Shown one piece after another: positions 1 through 10,537 of a DNA stretch of 64,000 nucleotides; within the stretch, counting starts at the first letter, position 1, and the number at the start of each line of letters is the position of its first letter. Position numbers and translations under genes: made by a program. Source of the stretch: Phycisphaerae bacterium (GTDB lineage Bacteria > Planctomycetota > Phycisphaerae > Phycisphaerales > Phycisphaeraceae); contig JAUIGU010000021.1 in assembly GCA_030432595.1 (NCBI GenBank), positions 1-64,000 on the forward strand, read 5' to 3'. The notes beneath the pieces were generated by a model. The model saw nothing but the letters and a program-made list of their open reading frames with translations, did no database searches and had not been told where the DNA came from.

Positions 1-462
1 GTTGTACGCCTGGCGCGCGAAGGCGACCTTGTTCTCGGTCGAGGTCAGCTCCTCGCTGAGCTGCATCATGTTCTGGTTCGCCTTGAGGTCGGGGTACGCC
101 TCGGCGACCGCCATGAGCCGGCCCAGCGCGCCGGTCAGCATGCCTTCGGCCTGGCCCAGCTCGGCCATCGCCGACACGTTGGTCGGGTCGCCGCCGACGT
201 GCACCCGCGCCTGAGTCGCCGACGCCCGGGCCTGCATCACCGCCTCTAGCGTCTCCTTCTCGTGGGCCATATAGCCCTTGGCGACCTCGACCAGGTTGGG
301 GATCAGGTCGTACCGCCGCTCGAGCTGGACGTCGATCTGCGCGAACGCGTTCTTCGCCCGCTCACGGAGGTTCACGAGTTTGTTGTACGCCCCGATCGCG
401 TAGAGCACGATGCCCACGAGGATCACGCCGCCCACGATCAATGCAATCAGTCCTGCGCCCAT
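1..462 (-). CDS. lemA: LemA family protein (C-terminus beyond the window)
   Basis: Membrane-anchored helical protein of the LemA family; its molecular role is unsettled (envelope stress or signalling has been proposed). The 154 residues present start with a short N-out segment and one hydrophobic helix (about residues 3-20), followed by the family's helical core. That core includes the conserved stretch around YNKLVNLRERAKNAF, then RRYDLIPNLVE, and later AYPDLKANQNMMQLSEEL with the TENKVAFARQAYN signature at the window edge. The ATG at 462 is preceded by AGGGAG seven bases upstream, which fixes the start. The family is usually 180-200 residues, so only about 30-40 are missing. The call is firm; the function is not. 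Confidence 0.93.
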   Translation of the reverse strand, partial: MGAGLIALIVGGVILVGIVLYAIGAYNKLVNLRERAKNAFAQIDVQLERRYDLIPNLVEVAKGYMAHEKETLEAVMQARASATQARVHVGGDPTNVSAMAELGQAEGMLTGALGRLMAVAEAYPDLKANQNMMQLSEELTSTENKVAFARQAYN

Positions 463-572
463 GATTCGGCTCCCTTGCTGAAGATTGGAACGGCCATACT
501 TTGCCACAAACCCGCGCCGCGTGCCTGCAAGTCGAAACGGGCCGCTCCCCACGGTTGCGACGCGGCCCGGCG

Positions 573-1163
573 TCACCCGGCCGGGGCCGCCGGCGGCACG
601 TCGGGTGGCGCCCGGTAGATCAGCACCAGGTTCCGCAGATAGATCGCCCAGCCCGTGCCCTGCCCGAGCACGCCCACCACGTCACGCCGCCACACGAAGT
701 ACACCAGCAGCATGCTCGCGCCCGCCAGCGACATCCACCAGAACGCCACCGGCACGACGCTGCGCCGCCGCCTTTCGCTGGTCACCCACTGAACAAGCAT
801 CCGCCCTGCAAACAGCGCCTGCCCCAGCAGACCCAGCCCGACCCACGCGACACCCCACGGGCTCGAGATGTTCAGAAACCGGTAAAGCGAGCTGCGTCCC
901 GGCGAACTCGATGGGTTCAGCGCGTGCCGCGCGAACGCGTCGGGGGTCATGGTTTGCGTTGTTCCCTCGGCCGACTCGACGCGGAACACCGGGCGACCCT
1001 CGGCGTCGTTCTGGAGTTCGGCACGCCCGACGCCGTCGATGCGGACGGTGCGCGACGACACCAAGGTTTCACTTTCGTCCCGGGCCGCCGCCGACAACGT
1101 GAAAGCACACGCGAACAGCATGCAACAACAAAACGCCGTGTCGCGGTAAATGGCGCGGGCCAT
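573..1163 (-). CDS. LAB_N (lipid A biosynthesis N-terminal domain) membrane protein with signal peptide
   Basis: A 196-residue protein. Residues 1-27 form a signal peptide or first membrane helix, followed by a soluble stretch of about 65 residues. Residues about 97-185 are a LAB_N domain (three short helices), recognisable from GLLGQALFAGRMLVQW, the SERRRRSVVP loop, AFWWMSLAGA and YFVWRRDVVGVLGQ. This domain occurs at the N-terminus of some lipid A disaccharide synthases and as stand-alone proteins next to glycosyltransferases; its reaction is unknown. The ATG overlaps the stop of the upstream glycosyltransferase gene (TGATG), so the two are translationally coupled and probably act together on a lipid-linked sugar. 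The extra soluble region between signal and LAB_N is unusual. Confidence 0.85.
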   Translation of the reverse strand: MARAIYRDTAFCCCMLFACAFTLSAAARDESETLVSSRTVRIDGVGRAELQNDAEGRPVFRVESAEGTTQTMTPDAFARHALNPSSSPGRSSLYRFLNISSPWGVAWVGLGLLGQALFAGRMLVQWVTSERRRRSVVPVAFWWMSLAGASMLLVYFVWRRDVVGVLGQGTGWAIYLRNLVLIYRAPPDVPPAAPAG

Positions 1164-2014
1164 CACGCCGCCTCTTCCACCGCCACGGCCCCGGTTCCGC
1201 GATCCGAAGGTTTCGCGTTTTCGTCTATTCTCGTTTCGCGCAGCCCGGGGCGACGCCGGTGCCGCGACATCATCCACCGCACCGCGAGCAGGTCCAGCCC
1301 GCCCGTCAGGCCTCGCCGCAGCGACCCGTAGTGGCTCACGCCGGCGCGGCGCGGCCGGTGTTGCACCGGCACCTCCGCGAGCGCCGCCCCGAGCATCGCG
1401 CTGTACGCCGGCAGGAACCGGTGCATCCCCGCCAGGTGCAGCGGCCACCGCCGCGCCAGCGCCGCGGTCGCCACGCGCGTCGAACAACCCGTGTCGCGCA
1501 CCGGGTCCGCCAGCACGACCCGGCGTGCCCACCGCCCGACCGCGCTGCCGAGTTTTTTGATCCGATGGTCCTGTCGGTGCTCACGGAACCCCTGAACCAG
1601 ATCGAGCCCGTCGCGCCGCAGTCTGGCAAGCATCGTCGGCAGGTCCGCCGGGTCGTTCTGCCCGTCGGCGTCGAGCGTGGCGACAACGCCGGCCCGCGCA
1701 GCACCGATCCCCACCCACAGCGCATACGACTGACCGCGGCGCTCCGAGAGCCGCAACCCGCGGACCCAGGCGTGCTCACCCGCCGCGGATTCAAGCAACG
1801 GCCACGTCTGATCCTCGGACCCGTCGTCAACGACAATCAACTCCGCATCAATCCCAGCATCGCGCACCGACGAACCAACTTCATGAATCAGCGCCTCCAG
1901 GTTCGCCGCCTCGTTGTGCGCCGGGATCACAACCGAAAGCTCAAACAACTCCGACCCGGACTCGGCCACAACACCGAATCGATCCACATCTGAAGCAGGG
2001 GGTCGGTGTGGCAT
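1163..2014 (-). CDS. Family 2 glycosyltransferase (dolichol-phosphate-mannose-synthase type)
   Basis: GT-A fold, inverting glycosyltransferase expected to transfer a sugar from a nucleotide sugar to a polyprenyl phosphate. With the ATG at 2014 (284 residues) the order of motifs is VVIPAHNE (about 28-35), VVDDGSEDQT (about 61-70), the metal-binding DADGQNDP (about 115-122) and the acceptor-side region LVQGFREHRQD. There are no C-terminal membrane helices, unlike some Dpm1/ArnC enzymes. A longer reading frame to 2092 exists, but its extra residues look non-protein; no clear ribosome binding site supports either start. It is coupled to the downstream LAB_N gene, a pairing often seen in lipid A or envelope lipid modification. 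The substrate is not determined. Confidence 0.85.
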   Translation of the reverse strand: MPHRPPASDVDRFGVVAESGSELFELSVVIPAHNEAANLEALIHEVGSSVRDAGIDAELIVVDDGSEDQTWPLLESAAGEHAWVRGLRLSERRGQSYALWVGIGAARAGVVATLDADGQNDPADLPTMLARLRRDGLDLVQGFREHRQDHRIKKLGSAVGRWARRVVLADPVRDTGCSTRVATAALARRWPLHLAGMHRFLPAYSAMLGAALAEVPVQHRPRRAGVSHYGSLRRGLTGGLDLLAVRWMMSRHRRRPGLRETRIDENAKPSDRGTGAVAVEEAA

Positions 2015-2167
2015 GGAAAGGTTTGGGCTTGACGCCCGGACGCGGCCGTTGCACCACGGAACCAGAGCAAACGGCCACCATCCTACGAGCATGGAATGCT
2101 GAATGAAGGCGCCCAGCGTGTCAACCTTTGACGGCGCGAACGCAAGTCGTCCGACGTGTCCGCACCA

Positions 2168-2524
2168 CTACGCCGCCTCCCACGGCGGATAAGCCTTACG
2201 CCAGACCCGGCACGAGCGGTCGCCGGGAACAATGTCTTCCCGGCAGGCGCGCGGCCGGCATGCGTACCACCGGCAGCGCCGCGTCTGAAGGTCGAGCCAG
2301 ACGCACGGGTTCGGCTCGCCGCGCCGCGGGTCGCGCAACCACTTACGGATCAGGGCGTGCGCTTCGGGCGGCGCGGCCGCAAACCAACGCGCCTGCTGCG
2401 GGTCGGCCTCGGCCGCGTCCCGCGCCTCCGGCCGCTCAGGCAACAGCGCCGCAAACCCCGGCGGAACGCTCTGCTCCACGCAACACCCCACACACCCGTC
2501 GCAATTCAGGACAGGCAGTTCCAC
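2168..2524 (-). CDS. YkgJ family cysteine-cluster protein
   Basis: Small (118 residues) metal-chelating protein of the YkgJ/UPF0153 type. The N-terminal CDGCVGCC at residues 8-15 and the C-terminal set (CVWLD, CRWYACRPRACRED) give the cysteine pattern that binds Zn or Fe-S in this family. The middle is shorter and more Ala/Pro-rich than usual. Function in the family is unknown; some members modify or act on partner proteins. It stands alone, convergent to nothing and downstream of a 150-base gap in which no gene is visible. Confidence 0.85.
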   Translation of the reverse strand: MELPVLNCDGCVGCCVEQSVPPGFAALLPERPEARDAAEADPQQARWFAAAPPEAHALIRKWLRDPRRGEPNPCVWLDLQTRRCRWYACRPRACREDIVPGDRSCRVWRKAYPPWEAA

Positions 2525-2609
2525 GGGGAATACTCTACAAACGACTCATTATTCCGCGCGTCTCGAAAAGTATTCTCGGGTGCCACGATCGTTCGCAAAT
2601 ACATTCAGC

Positions 2610-4196
2610 TCACGGTGACGGAGGCAGATACACCGCAGCCGTTTCTGAGAACGCCTCGACCTGCGCGCGAGCCCACGCGCCGTCGTGCCCCAGTTCATCG
2701 GCGAGGGTACGGACGACGAGCGGCGCGGCGTCCACCGCGGCGCGGGCGTTGAGGATCAACGCACGGGTTCGGCGGGCCAGGCAATCGTCGACCGTGCGGG
2801 CGTACTCGTGACGCGACGCCCAGACGACGTGACCGACGCTGTACGGAAGGTCGGGGTGCAGCGGCTGGGCGTACCCGGGGTCGGACGCGATCAACGCATC
2901 GAGCGCTTCGGTGTCGCTGCCGTAGACCGACGATGCACCGAACGCCGAATCGGTATTGCGTTCGACCGGGCAGCCGTGGATCGGAAGGTCCGCCGTCACG
3001 CACGCACGCTTAGACAACCCGACCAGTTCCGCCGCCTGATCGACCGCGTCCTCGGCCATGTGCCGATACGTCGTCCACTTCCCGCCGGTGATGGTGACCA
3101 GGCCCGTGTCGCCGATCTGCACGGTGTGGTCCCGGCTGAGCTTGGCCGTGTTCTTTTCCCCGCCCTGCCCGCCGGCGCGAACCAGCGGGCGAATCCCGGT
3201 GAAGACCGCACGGATGTCCTCACGTACCGGCGGCTCCTCCAAGTAACCCGACACCGTTTCCAGCAAGAACGCGACCTCTTCGTCCTGCGCCCGTGGTTCG
3301 AGTTCGGCGTGATCGATCGGCGTGTCGGTCGTGCCCACCAGCGTGACGCCGTGCCAGGGAATCGCGAACACCACCCGGCCGTCGCGCGTTTTGGGCACCA
3401 TCAGCGCCGCGTCGCCGGGGAGAAACCTTTGATCCAGCACGATGTGCACGCCCTGGCTGGGCGCGATCATCGCGGGAGCGTCGCCATCCGCCATGCGGCG
3501 CACACCGTCGCAAAACGCACCCGTGGCATTGATCACGACCCGGCTCGACACTTCGAGCGTTTCGCCCGTTTCTTCATCCCGCACTACCACGCCCGCGACC
3601 CGGCCCCGTTCGTCTTTCATCAACCCCGTGGCACCGCAATAATTCAACGCCGTTGCGCCGCGTTCAACCGCCGTCTGGACGAGGTTGATCACCAGGCGTG
3701 CATCGTCGAACTGCCCGTCGAAGTATTGCACGCCGCCGCGCAATCCGTCCCTCGCGATGCTGGGCACGGCGTCGATCATCGCCGCGGGACTCAGCAGACG
3801 CGACGGCCCCAAGGACCTGCCCCACGCCAGCAGACCGTAGACCTTCATGCCTAGGCCGTAGTAAAGGCGTTCCCACCACCGGTACGCGGGGATCACGAAG
3901 CGCTGCCGGTGCACGAGGTGCGGCGCATTGCGAATCAACCGGCCGCGCTCGCGCAACGCCTCCATGACCAAGGAGATATTGCCTTGCTGGAGGTAACGCA
4001 CCCCGCCGTGCACCAGCTTGGTCGACCGCGAACTGGTGCCCTTGCCGAAGTCGCTCTGCTCCAAAAGCAGCGTGCGGTACCCGCGTGACGCGGCGTCGAC
4101 GGCCACGCCCGCACCGGTCGCGCCGCCGCCGATGACCAGCACGTCCCACCGCGTCGGCTCCATCAGCGCTGCCAGGGCTTGCGCGCGGGTCTGCAT
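2610..4196 (-). CDS. glpD: Aerobic glycerol-3-phosphate dehydrogenase
   Basis: FAD-dependent, membrane-associated oxidation of sn-glycerol 3-phosphate to dihydroxyacetone phosphate, feeding electrons to quinone. The 528-residue protein has the dinucleotide fold GGGATGAG at residues 23-30, the family hallmark SSRSTKLVHGGVRYL at about 56-70, an FAD-domain GTTDTPIDH segment and the C-terminal helical domain. Length is normal (500-560). The ATG directly follows the TAG stop of glpK with no spacer, so both are read from one mRNA; glycerol kinase makes the substrate of this enzyme. No glpF transporter or glpR repressor is seen nearby. Confidence 0.95.
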   Translation of the reverse strand: MQTRAQALAALMEPTRWDVLVIGGGATGAGVAVDAASRGYRTLLLEQSDFGKGTSSRSTKLVHGGVRYLQQGNISLVMEALRERGRLIRNAPHLVHRQRFVIPAYRWWERLYYGLGMKVYGLLAWGRSLGPSRLLSPAAMIDAVPSIARDGLRGGVQYFDGQFDDARLVINLVQTAVERGATALNYCGATGLMKDERGRVAGVVVRDEETGETLEVSSRVVINATGAFCDGVRRMADGDAPAMIAPSQGVHIVLDQRFLPGDAALMVPKTRDGRVVFAIPWHGVTLVGTTDTPIDHAELEPRAQDEEVAFLLETVSGYLEEPPVREDIRAVFTGIRPLVRAGGQGGEKNTAKLSRDHTVQIGDTGLVTITGGKWTTYRHMAEDAVDQAAELVGLSKRACVTADLPIHGCPVERNTDSAFGASSVYGSDTEALDALIASDPGYAQPLHPDLPYSVGHVVWASRHEYARTVDDCLARRTRALILNARAAVDAAPLVVRTLADELGHDGAWARAQVEAFSETAAVYLPPSP

Positions 4197-5690
4197 CTAG
4201 CTCGCCGCCTCCCAGCCGCGTGCCCGCTCCACCCCGGCGCGCCATCGCTCCCGCTGCACCGCCGACTCTTTGGTCGAGATCGCGGGCTTAAACGTGCGGT
4301 CTTCTTCCCATTGCTGTCGCAGCTCGTCCTTGTCCTTCCACACGCCCACGGCCAGGCCCGCGAGGTACGCCGCGCCGAGCGCCGTGGTTTCGAGCTGTTT
4401 CGGACGCACGACCGACTCCTGGCTGAAGTCCGCCTGCATCTGCATGAGCAGGTCGTTGACGCACGCCCCTCCGTCGACGCGCATCGCGGTGATGGCGTCG
4501 CCGTAGTCCCGCCGCATGGCGTCGAGCACATCCGCGACCTGGAACGCGATGCCCTCGAGCGCCGCGCGGGCGAGGTGCGCCTTGGTGGTACCGCGCGTGA
4601 GGCCGGCGATCAAACCGCGGGCGTACTGGTCCCAGTGCGGTGCGCCCAGACCCGCAAACGCGGGCACGAGCACTACCCCGCCGGTGTCCGGCACCGACGC
4701 CGCGAGTGCCTCGACCTCCGCCGAGTCGCCGATCACGCCCAAGCCGTCGCGCAGCCACTGCACCGCCGCCCCGCCGATGAACACCGAGCCCTCGAGCGCG
4801 TAGGTCGTCCGCTCGCCGATCCGCCACGCGACCGTGCTCAGCAGGCGTTGCCCCGACGTGACGGGTTCGTCGCCGGTGTTGAGCAGCATGAAGCAGCCGG
4901 TGCCGTAGGTGGTCTTGACCTCGCCCGGTTCGAGGCAGAGGTTGCCGAAGAGCGCCGCCTGCTGGTCGCCCGCGATGCCCGCGATGGGGATCGGCGTGCC
5001 GAACCACTCCGCGTCCGTCTCCGCCACGACGCCGCTGCTGTCCACCACCTCGGGCAAGACCTCGCGCGGGACATTGAGCAAGCTCAACATCGCGTCGTCC
5101 CACGCGAGTGTCCGCAGGTTCATCAGCATGGTGCGTGACGCGTTGCTGACGTCCGTGGCGTGGACCCGGCCGCCCGTCAGACGATGGATCAGCCACGCGT
5201 CGATCGTGCCGCACGCCAATTCGCCGCGCTGGGCCCGGTCCCGCGCCTCCGGCACGTGGTCCAGCAGCCACGCGATCTTGGTTCCGGAAAAGTAGGCGTC
5301 GATCACCAGGCCCGTCGTGTCGCGCACCTGATCCGCGTGACCGTCATTGATCAGCTTGGAACACGCGTCGCTGGTCCGGCGGTCCTGCCAGACGATCGCG
5401 CGGTGCAGCGGCTCGCCGGTGGCACGGTCCCAAAGCACGACCGTCTCGCGCTGATTCGTGATACCCAGCGCCGCGATGTCCCCGGCGGAAACGCCCGCCC
5501 GCTCCATCGCGTCCCGCGCGGTCGCGAGTTGCGTCTGCCAGATCTCTTCCGCGTCGTGCTCAACCCAACCCGGCCTGGGAAAATGCTGCGCGAACTCCCG
5601 CTGCGCGACCGCCACCGCCCGCCCGGCCTCGTCGAACAGGATCGAACGCGAACTCGTGGTGCCCTGATCGAGGGCGAGGACGTACGCCAC
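4197..5690 (-). CDS. glpK: Glycerol kinase
   Basis: Phosphorylates glycerol to glycerol 3-phosphate using ATP (FGGY family). I choose the GTG at 5690: GGAG lies seven bases upstream and the resulting 497 residues begin [17 protein letters not shown], matching the family's N-terminus; the longer frame to 5822 adds 44 residues with no similarity. Visible motifs: the phosphate-binding [43 protein letters not shown], and [13 protein letters not shown]. It is the first gene of a glpK-glpD pair and is divergent from glgX, with a 214-base gap that must hold both promoters. Confidence 0.95.
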   Translation of the reverse strand: MAYVLALDQGTTSSRSILFDEAGRAVAVAQREFAQHFPRPGWVEHDAEEIWQTQLATARDAMERAGVSAGDIAALGITNQRETVVLWDRATGEPLHRAIVWQDRRTSDACSKLINDGHADQVRDTTGLVIDAYFSGTKIAWLLDHVPEARDRAQRGELACGTIDAWLIHRLTGGRVHATDVSNASRTMLMNLRTLAWDDAMLSLLNVPREVLPEVVDSSGVVAETDAEWFGTPIPIAGIAGDQQAALFGNLCLEPGEVKTTYGTGCFMLLNTGDEPVTSGQRLLSTVAWRIGERTTYALEGSVFIGGAAVQWLRDGLGVIGDSAEVEALAASVPDTGGVVLVPAFAGLGAPHWDQYARGLIAGLTRGTTKAHLARAALEGIAFQVADVLDAMRRDYGDAITAMRVDGGACVNDLLMQMQADFSQESVVRPKQLETTALGAAYLAGLAVGVWKDKDELRQQWEEDRTFKPAISTKESAVQRERWRAGVERARGWEAAS

Positions 5691-5904
5691 GGCCAAACTC
5701 CGAAAACACCCAAAGACGTTCGGGATCAGGCGACTCGAAACCGCCCACACCATACCGCCTCCGTCGTGGTCATTGCCGGGTGTCTCGCCCGCGTGTTTCT
5801 GCCGATTGTTTCCGACGCACACCGCTGCGAAGCCCGTTCAACCGAGCCGCGCCGGGTCTGCCCGTATCATCCGCGTTCCCGTTGCCGTTCACGGAGTTTT
5901 AGCG

Positions 5905-7968
<2,064 letters not shown>

Positions 7969-7980
7969 TGCCCGCCGGGT

Positions 7981-8634
7981 TCACGGCGCCAACCGCTCGA
8001 CCCGCCAACCGTCGCCTTCCCGCACATAACACAGCCGGTCGTGCAGCCGCGACGCCTGCCCCTGCCAGAACTCGATCCGCTCGGGCAGCACCGCGTACCC
8101 GCCCCAGTGCGGCGGGCGCGGGATGTCGAGTTTCTTGAAGCGTTCTTCCACCTCTTCGTAAGACCGCGCCAACGTTTCGCGGTCCGGCAGCACCGCCGAC
8201 TGCGCCGACGCCCACGCCCCGAGTTGGCTCCCCCGCGGGCGCTCCGCGAAGTAGGTGTCGTTGGTCGTGTCGGGCAGCTTCTGGACCCGTCCCGTCACGC
8301 GCACCTGCCGGTACAGCACGTCCCAGTAGAACACCAGCGCCGCGGCCGGGTTGACGTCGAGTTCCCTGCCCTTGTCCGACGTGTAGTTGGTGTAGAACGC
8401 GAAGCCCGACGCGGGGTTGAGCCCCTTGAGCAGCACGATCCGGGCCGAGGGCACGCCGTCGGGCGTCGCCGTCGCCAGCGTCATCGCGTTGGGTTCTTTA
8501 ATCTGCGCGGCCTTGGCCTGAGAAAACCAGACCTGAAACTGTTCGTACGGGCTCTCCGCCAGGTCGGCCTCTTTCAGGCCCGGCACGACATAATTCTGAC
8601 GCAGAGACGCAAGCTCGGGTGATTCGCTGGCCAT
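7981..8634 (-). CDS. pdxH: Pyridoxamine/pyridoxine 5'-phosphate oxidase
   Basis: FMN enzyme that makes pyridoxal 5'-phosphate, the last step of vitamin B6 synthesis and salvage. The 217 residues match the usual length. Signature segments are MTLATATPDGVPSARIVLLKG, the FMN-binding FYTNYTSDKGRELD, RVTGRVQKL, and the C-terminal PROSITE-type stretch EFWQGQASRLHDR. It is convergent with glgX: the two stops are 13 bases apart. The ATG at 8634 is followed by MASESPELASLRQNY, a normal N-terminus for the family. Confidence 0.95.
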   Translation of the reverse strand: MASESPELASLRQNYVVPGLKEADLAESPYEQFQVWFSQAKAAQIKEPNAMTLATATPDGVPSARIVLLKGLNPASGFAFYTNYTSDKGRELDVNPAAALVFYWDVLYRQVRVTGRVQKLPDTTNDTYFAERPRGSQLGAWASAQSAVLPDRETLARSYEEVEERFKKLDIPRPPHWGGYAVLPERIEFWQGQASRLHDRLCYVREGDGWRVERLAP

Positions 8635-8694
8635 GATGCGTCAAGCATACGGCAGGCAACCCCGCCGAACCCAAGTTGGGATCCGCTTCACGGA

Positions 8695-9540
8695 TCACCG
8701 CAACCGCGTCGCCTTCCGCAACTGCTGCACCTCCCGCGTGGTCAGCAGACGCCAGTGCCCCGGGGACAAGCCCTTGAGCTGCACGGGCCCCACTGCGGTG
8801 CGCTTGAGCTTGCGGACCTTGAAGCCCAGGCGGGCGAGCAGGCGACGGATCTCGCGGTTCTGCCCCTCGGTCAGTTCGACGCCCAGCGTCGTGCGGTCGC
8901 CGCGGGCGCGGTCGGTCTCGTGGCGGATGATGCGGACGTTCTCGAACGAGGCGCGTTTGCCATGGGCGTTCTGCTCTGGGCCGTGTTTCCGAACGCGCTT
9001 CTGATCCGCCAGCACGAGGCCCTTCCGCAACTTCGCCACATCGTCTTCGTTCAACTTCCCCTTGACCGAGACGAGGTAGCGTTTCGTCACGCCGAACCTG
9101 GGGTGCGTCAGCCGCTGCGTGAGGTCGCCATCGTCCGTGAGCAGGATGAGGCCCGTCGAGTCCGCGTCGAGTCGGCCGACCGGGTACAGGCGCGGCCGGC
9201 CGGGCAGCTCCACCAGATCGACCACGGTCGTGCGGTCCTTGCCGGGCTCGTCTGTGACCGTCGAGACCACCCGGCGCGGCTTGTGCAGCATGACGTAGTG
9301 CTTGCCCGCGGTCTTCCTGCCCGACGTGGCCGAGCGCGGCTTGGTGACCGGCTCGCCGTCCACCTCGAGCCTGTCGTTTGCCGGATCGACCCACGCGGGC
9401 AGCGTGTCCACGACGTCGCCGTTCACCTTCACTCTCCCCGCCTCGATCATCGCCTCGCACTCGCGGCGCGACGCGACGCCCGCCTCGGCCAGCGCCTTCT
9501 GCAACCGCACCCCGCGGGACTTGTCGGTGTAATCGTGCAT
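8695..9540 (-). CDS. Pseudouridine synthase, RsuA/RluB/RluE/RluF family
   Basis: Isomerises a uridine in rRNA (probably 23S, RluB-like) to pseudouridine. With the ATG at 9540 (281 residues) an N-terminal S4 RNA-binding domain (VRLQKALAEAGVASRRECEAMIEAGRV) precedes the catalytic domain with GRLDADSTGLILLTDDGDL, which contains the catalytic Asp, and the C-terminal QNREIRRLLARLGFKVRKLKR. A basic patch (KRVRKHGPEQNAHGKR) sits inside the catalytic domain. Upstream of the ATG is a heptamer repeat element rather than a Shine-Dalgarno sequence; the frame runs on into it (HRSSIIYHHSL), which is repeat-encoded and not gene. The specific target base cannot be told from the sequence. Confidence 0.88.
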   Translation of the reverse strand: MHDYTDKSRGVRLQKALAEAGVASRRECEAMIEAGRVKVNGDVVDTLPAWVDPANDRLEVDGEPVTKPRSATSGRKTAGKHYVMLHKPRRVVSTVTDEPGKDRTTVVDLVELPGRPRLYPVGRLDADSTGLILLTDDGDLTQRLTHPRFGVTKRYLVSVKGKLNEDDVAKLRKGLVLADQKRVRKHGPEQNAHGKRASFENVRIIRHETDRARGDRTTLGVELTEGQNREIRRLLARLGFKVRKLKRTAVGPVQLKGLSPGHWRLLTTREVQQLRKATRLR

Positions 9541-9655
9541 GAGTGAGTGATGATAGATGATTGATGAGCGATGAATGGAAGACACTCAACCCCAGCGATC
9601 ATTGGCGTCTGTTGCTGAAATCATCCGTCATCAATCAGCAAACATCAATCAAACT
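9541..9655. repeat. Heptamer array element, family A, copy 1
   Basis: Left half 9545-9577 is built of 7-base units of the form GATGANN. Then come the conserved core GAAGACACTC (9578-9587), about 27 unique bases, CTGAAATCATC (9614-9624), and a right half of CATCNNT heptamers in inverted sense. It fills the whole gap between the pseudouridine synthase start and the lptB stop and overlaps the last codons of lptB. The same core and design recur at 62831-62944. Confidence 0.75.
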
Positions 9656-10382
9656 CGTCGCCCTTGAACGTCGAGCCCAGATACGTCTGCCGCACCAGCT
9701 CGTCGTTGATGATCTCTTTGGGCGTGCCTTCCGCGAACACCTTCCCGTCGCCGATCACATACACCCGGTCGCAGACCGCCAGGATGTGGTGCACGTTGTG
9801 GTCGGTGATCAACATCGCGATGTCGTGCTCGTCTCGCAGCTTGCGGATCTCGTCCTGCAACCCCTGCACCGCCACCGGGTCCACCCCCGCGAACGGCTCG
9901 TCCAGCAGGATCAAACTCGGGTCGGTCACCAGCGCCCGCGCGATCTCGAGCTTGCGCTTCTCGCCGCCCGAGCACAGCGAAGACTTCTGCCGACGGACCT
10001 TGAGCAGGTCGAACTGCCCCATCAGTTCTTCGGCCCGCGCCCGCCGCTGCGCCCGGTTCATCGGCCGGGTCTCCAGGATCGCGTGCAGGTTCTGCTCCAC
10101 CGACAGACGACCGAACACCGACTCTTGCTGCGCCAGGTACCCCATCCCCCGCTGCGCCCGCTGGTACATCGGCAGCTTCGACACGTCCTGCCCGTTGAAC
10201 ACGACCGTGCCCGCGTCCGGCTCGATCATCCCGATGCTCATGCGGAAGCTCGTCGTCTTGCCCGCGCCGTTGCGCCCCAGCAGCCCGACGATCTCGCCCT
10301 CGGCGACGTCGAACGACACGTGGTCCACGACGGTCCGCCCGCCGTACGCCTTCACCAGGTTCTGGGCTTTGAGGATGAACAC
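9645..10382 (-). CDS. lptB: Lipopolysaccharide export ABC transporter ATP-binding protein LptB
   Basis: ATPase of the LptBFG complex that extracts LPS from the inner membrane and drives it along the Lpt bridge. Motifs: Walker A GRNGAGKTTSF, Q-loop YLAQQESVF, signature CSGGEKRKLEIARAL (first position Cys instead of Leu), Walker B SLILLDEPFAGVDP and the switch His in LITDHNVHH. The GTG at 10382 gives 245 residues starting VFILKAQNLVKAYGG, the normal LptB start; the frame to 10502 adds a basic non-conserved stretch. No clear ribosome binding site. The last residues (DEFD) and the stop lie in a heptamer repeat. LptA/C or RpoN, usual neighbours, are not in the window. Confidence 0.92.
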   Translation of the reverse strand: MFILKAQNLVKAYGGRTVVDHVSFDVAEGEIVGLLGRNGAGKTTSFRMSIGMIEPDAGTVVFNGQDVSKLPMYQRAQRGMGYLAQQESVFGRLSVEQNLHAILETRPMNRAQRRARAEELMGQFDLLKVRRQKSSLCSGGEKRKLEIARALVTDPSLILLDEPFAGVDPVAVQGLQDEIRKLRDEHDIAMLITDHNVHHILAVCDRVYVIGDGKVFAEGTPKEIINDELVRQTYLGSTFKGDEFD

Positions 10383-10537
10383 CCCCGGAAGATAACCGCC
10401 CCCGCCCCGCCGCGCGGCCCGTCGCAAAAACGCGTCCACCCAACACCCCAACGCCTCTTTTGCCCCGCCGTCACCACGCGTATTATTGAAGGAAGGACTC
10501 AACCCGATCGCCGACCACCCCTTTTCCGGATCGCGTC

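Noticed and set aside
485-2092. Several overlapping plus-strand frames
   Set aside because: Arg/Pro/Ala-rich shadows of the LAB_N and glycosyltransferase genes.
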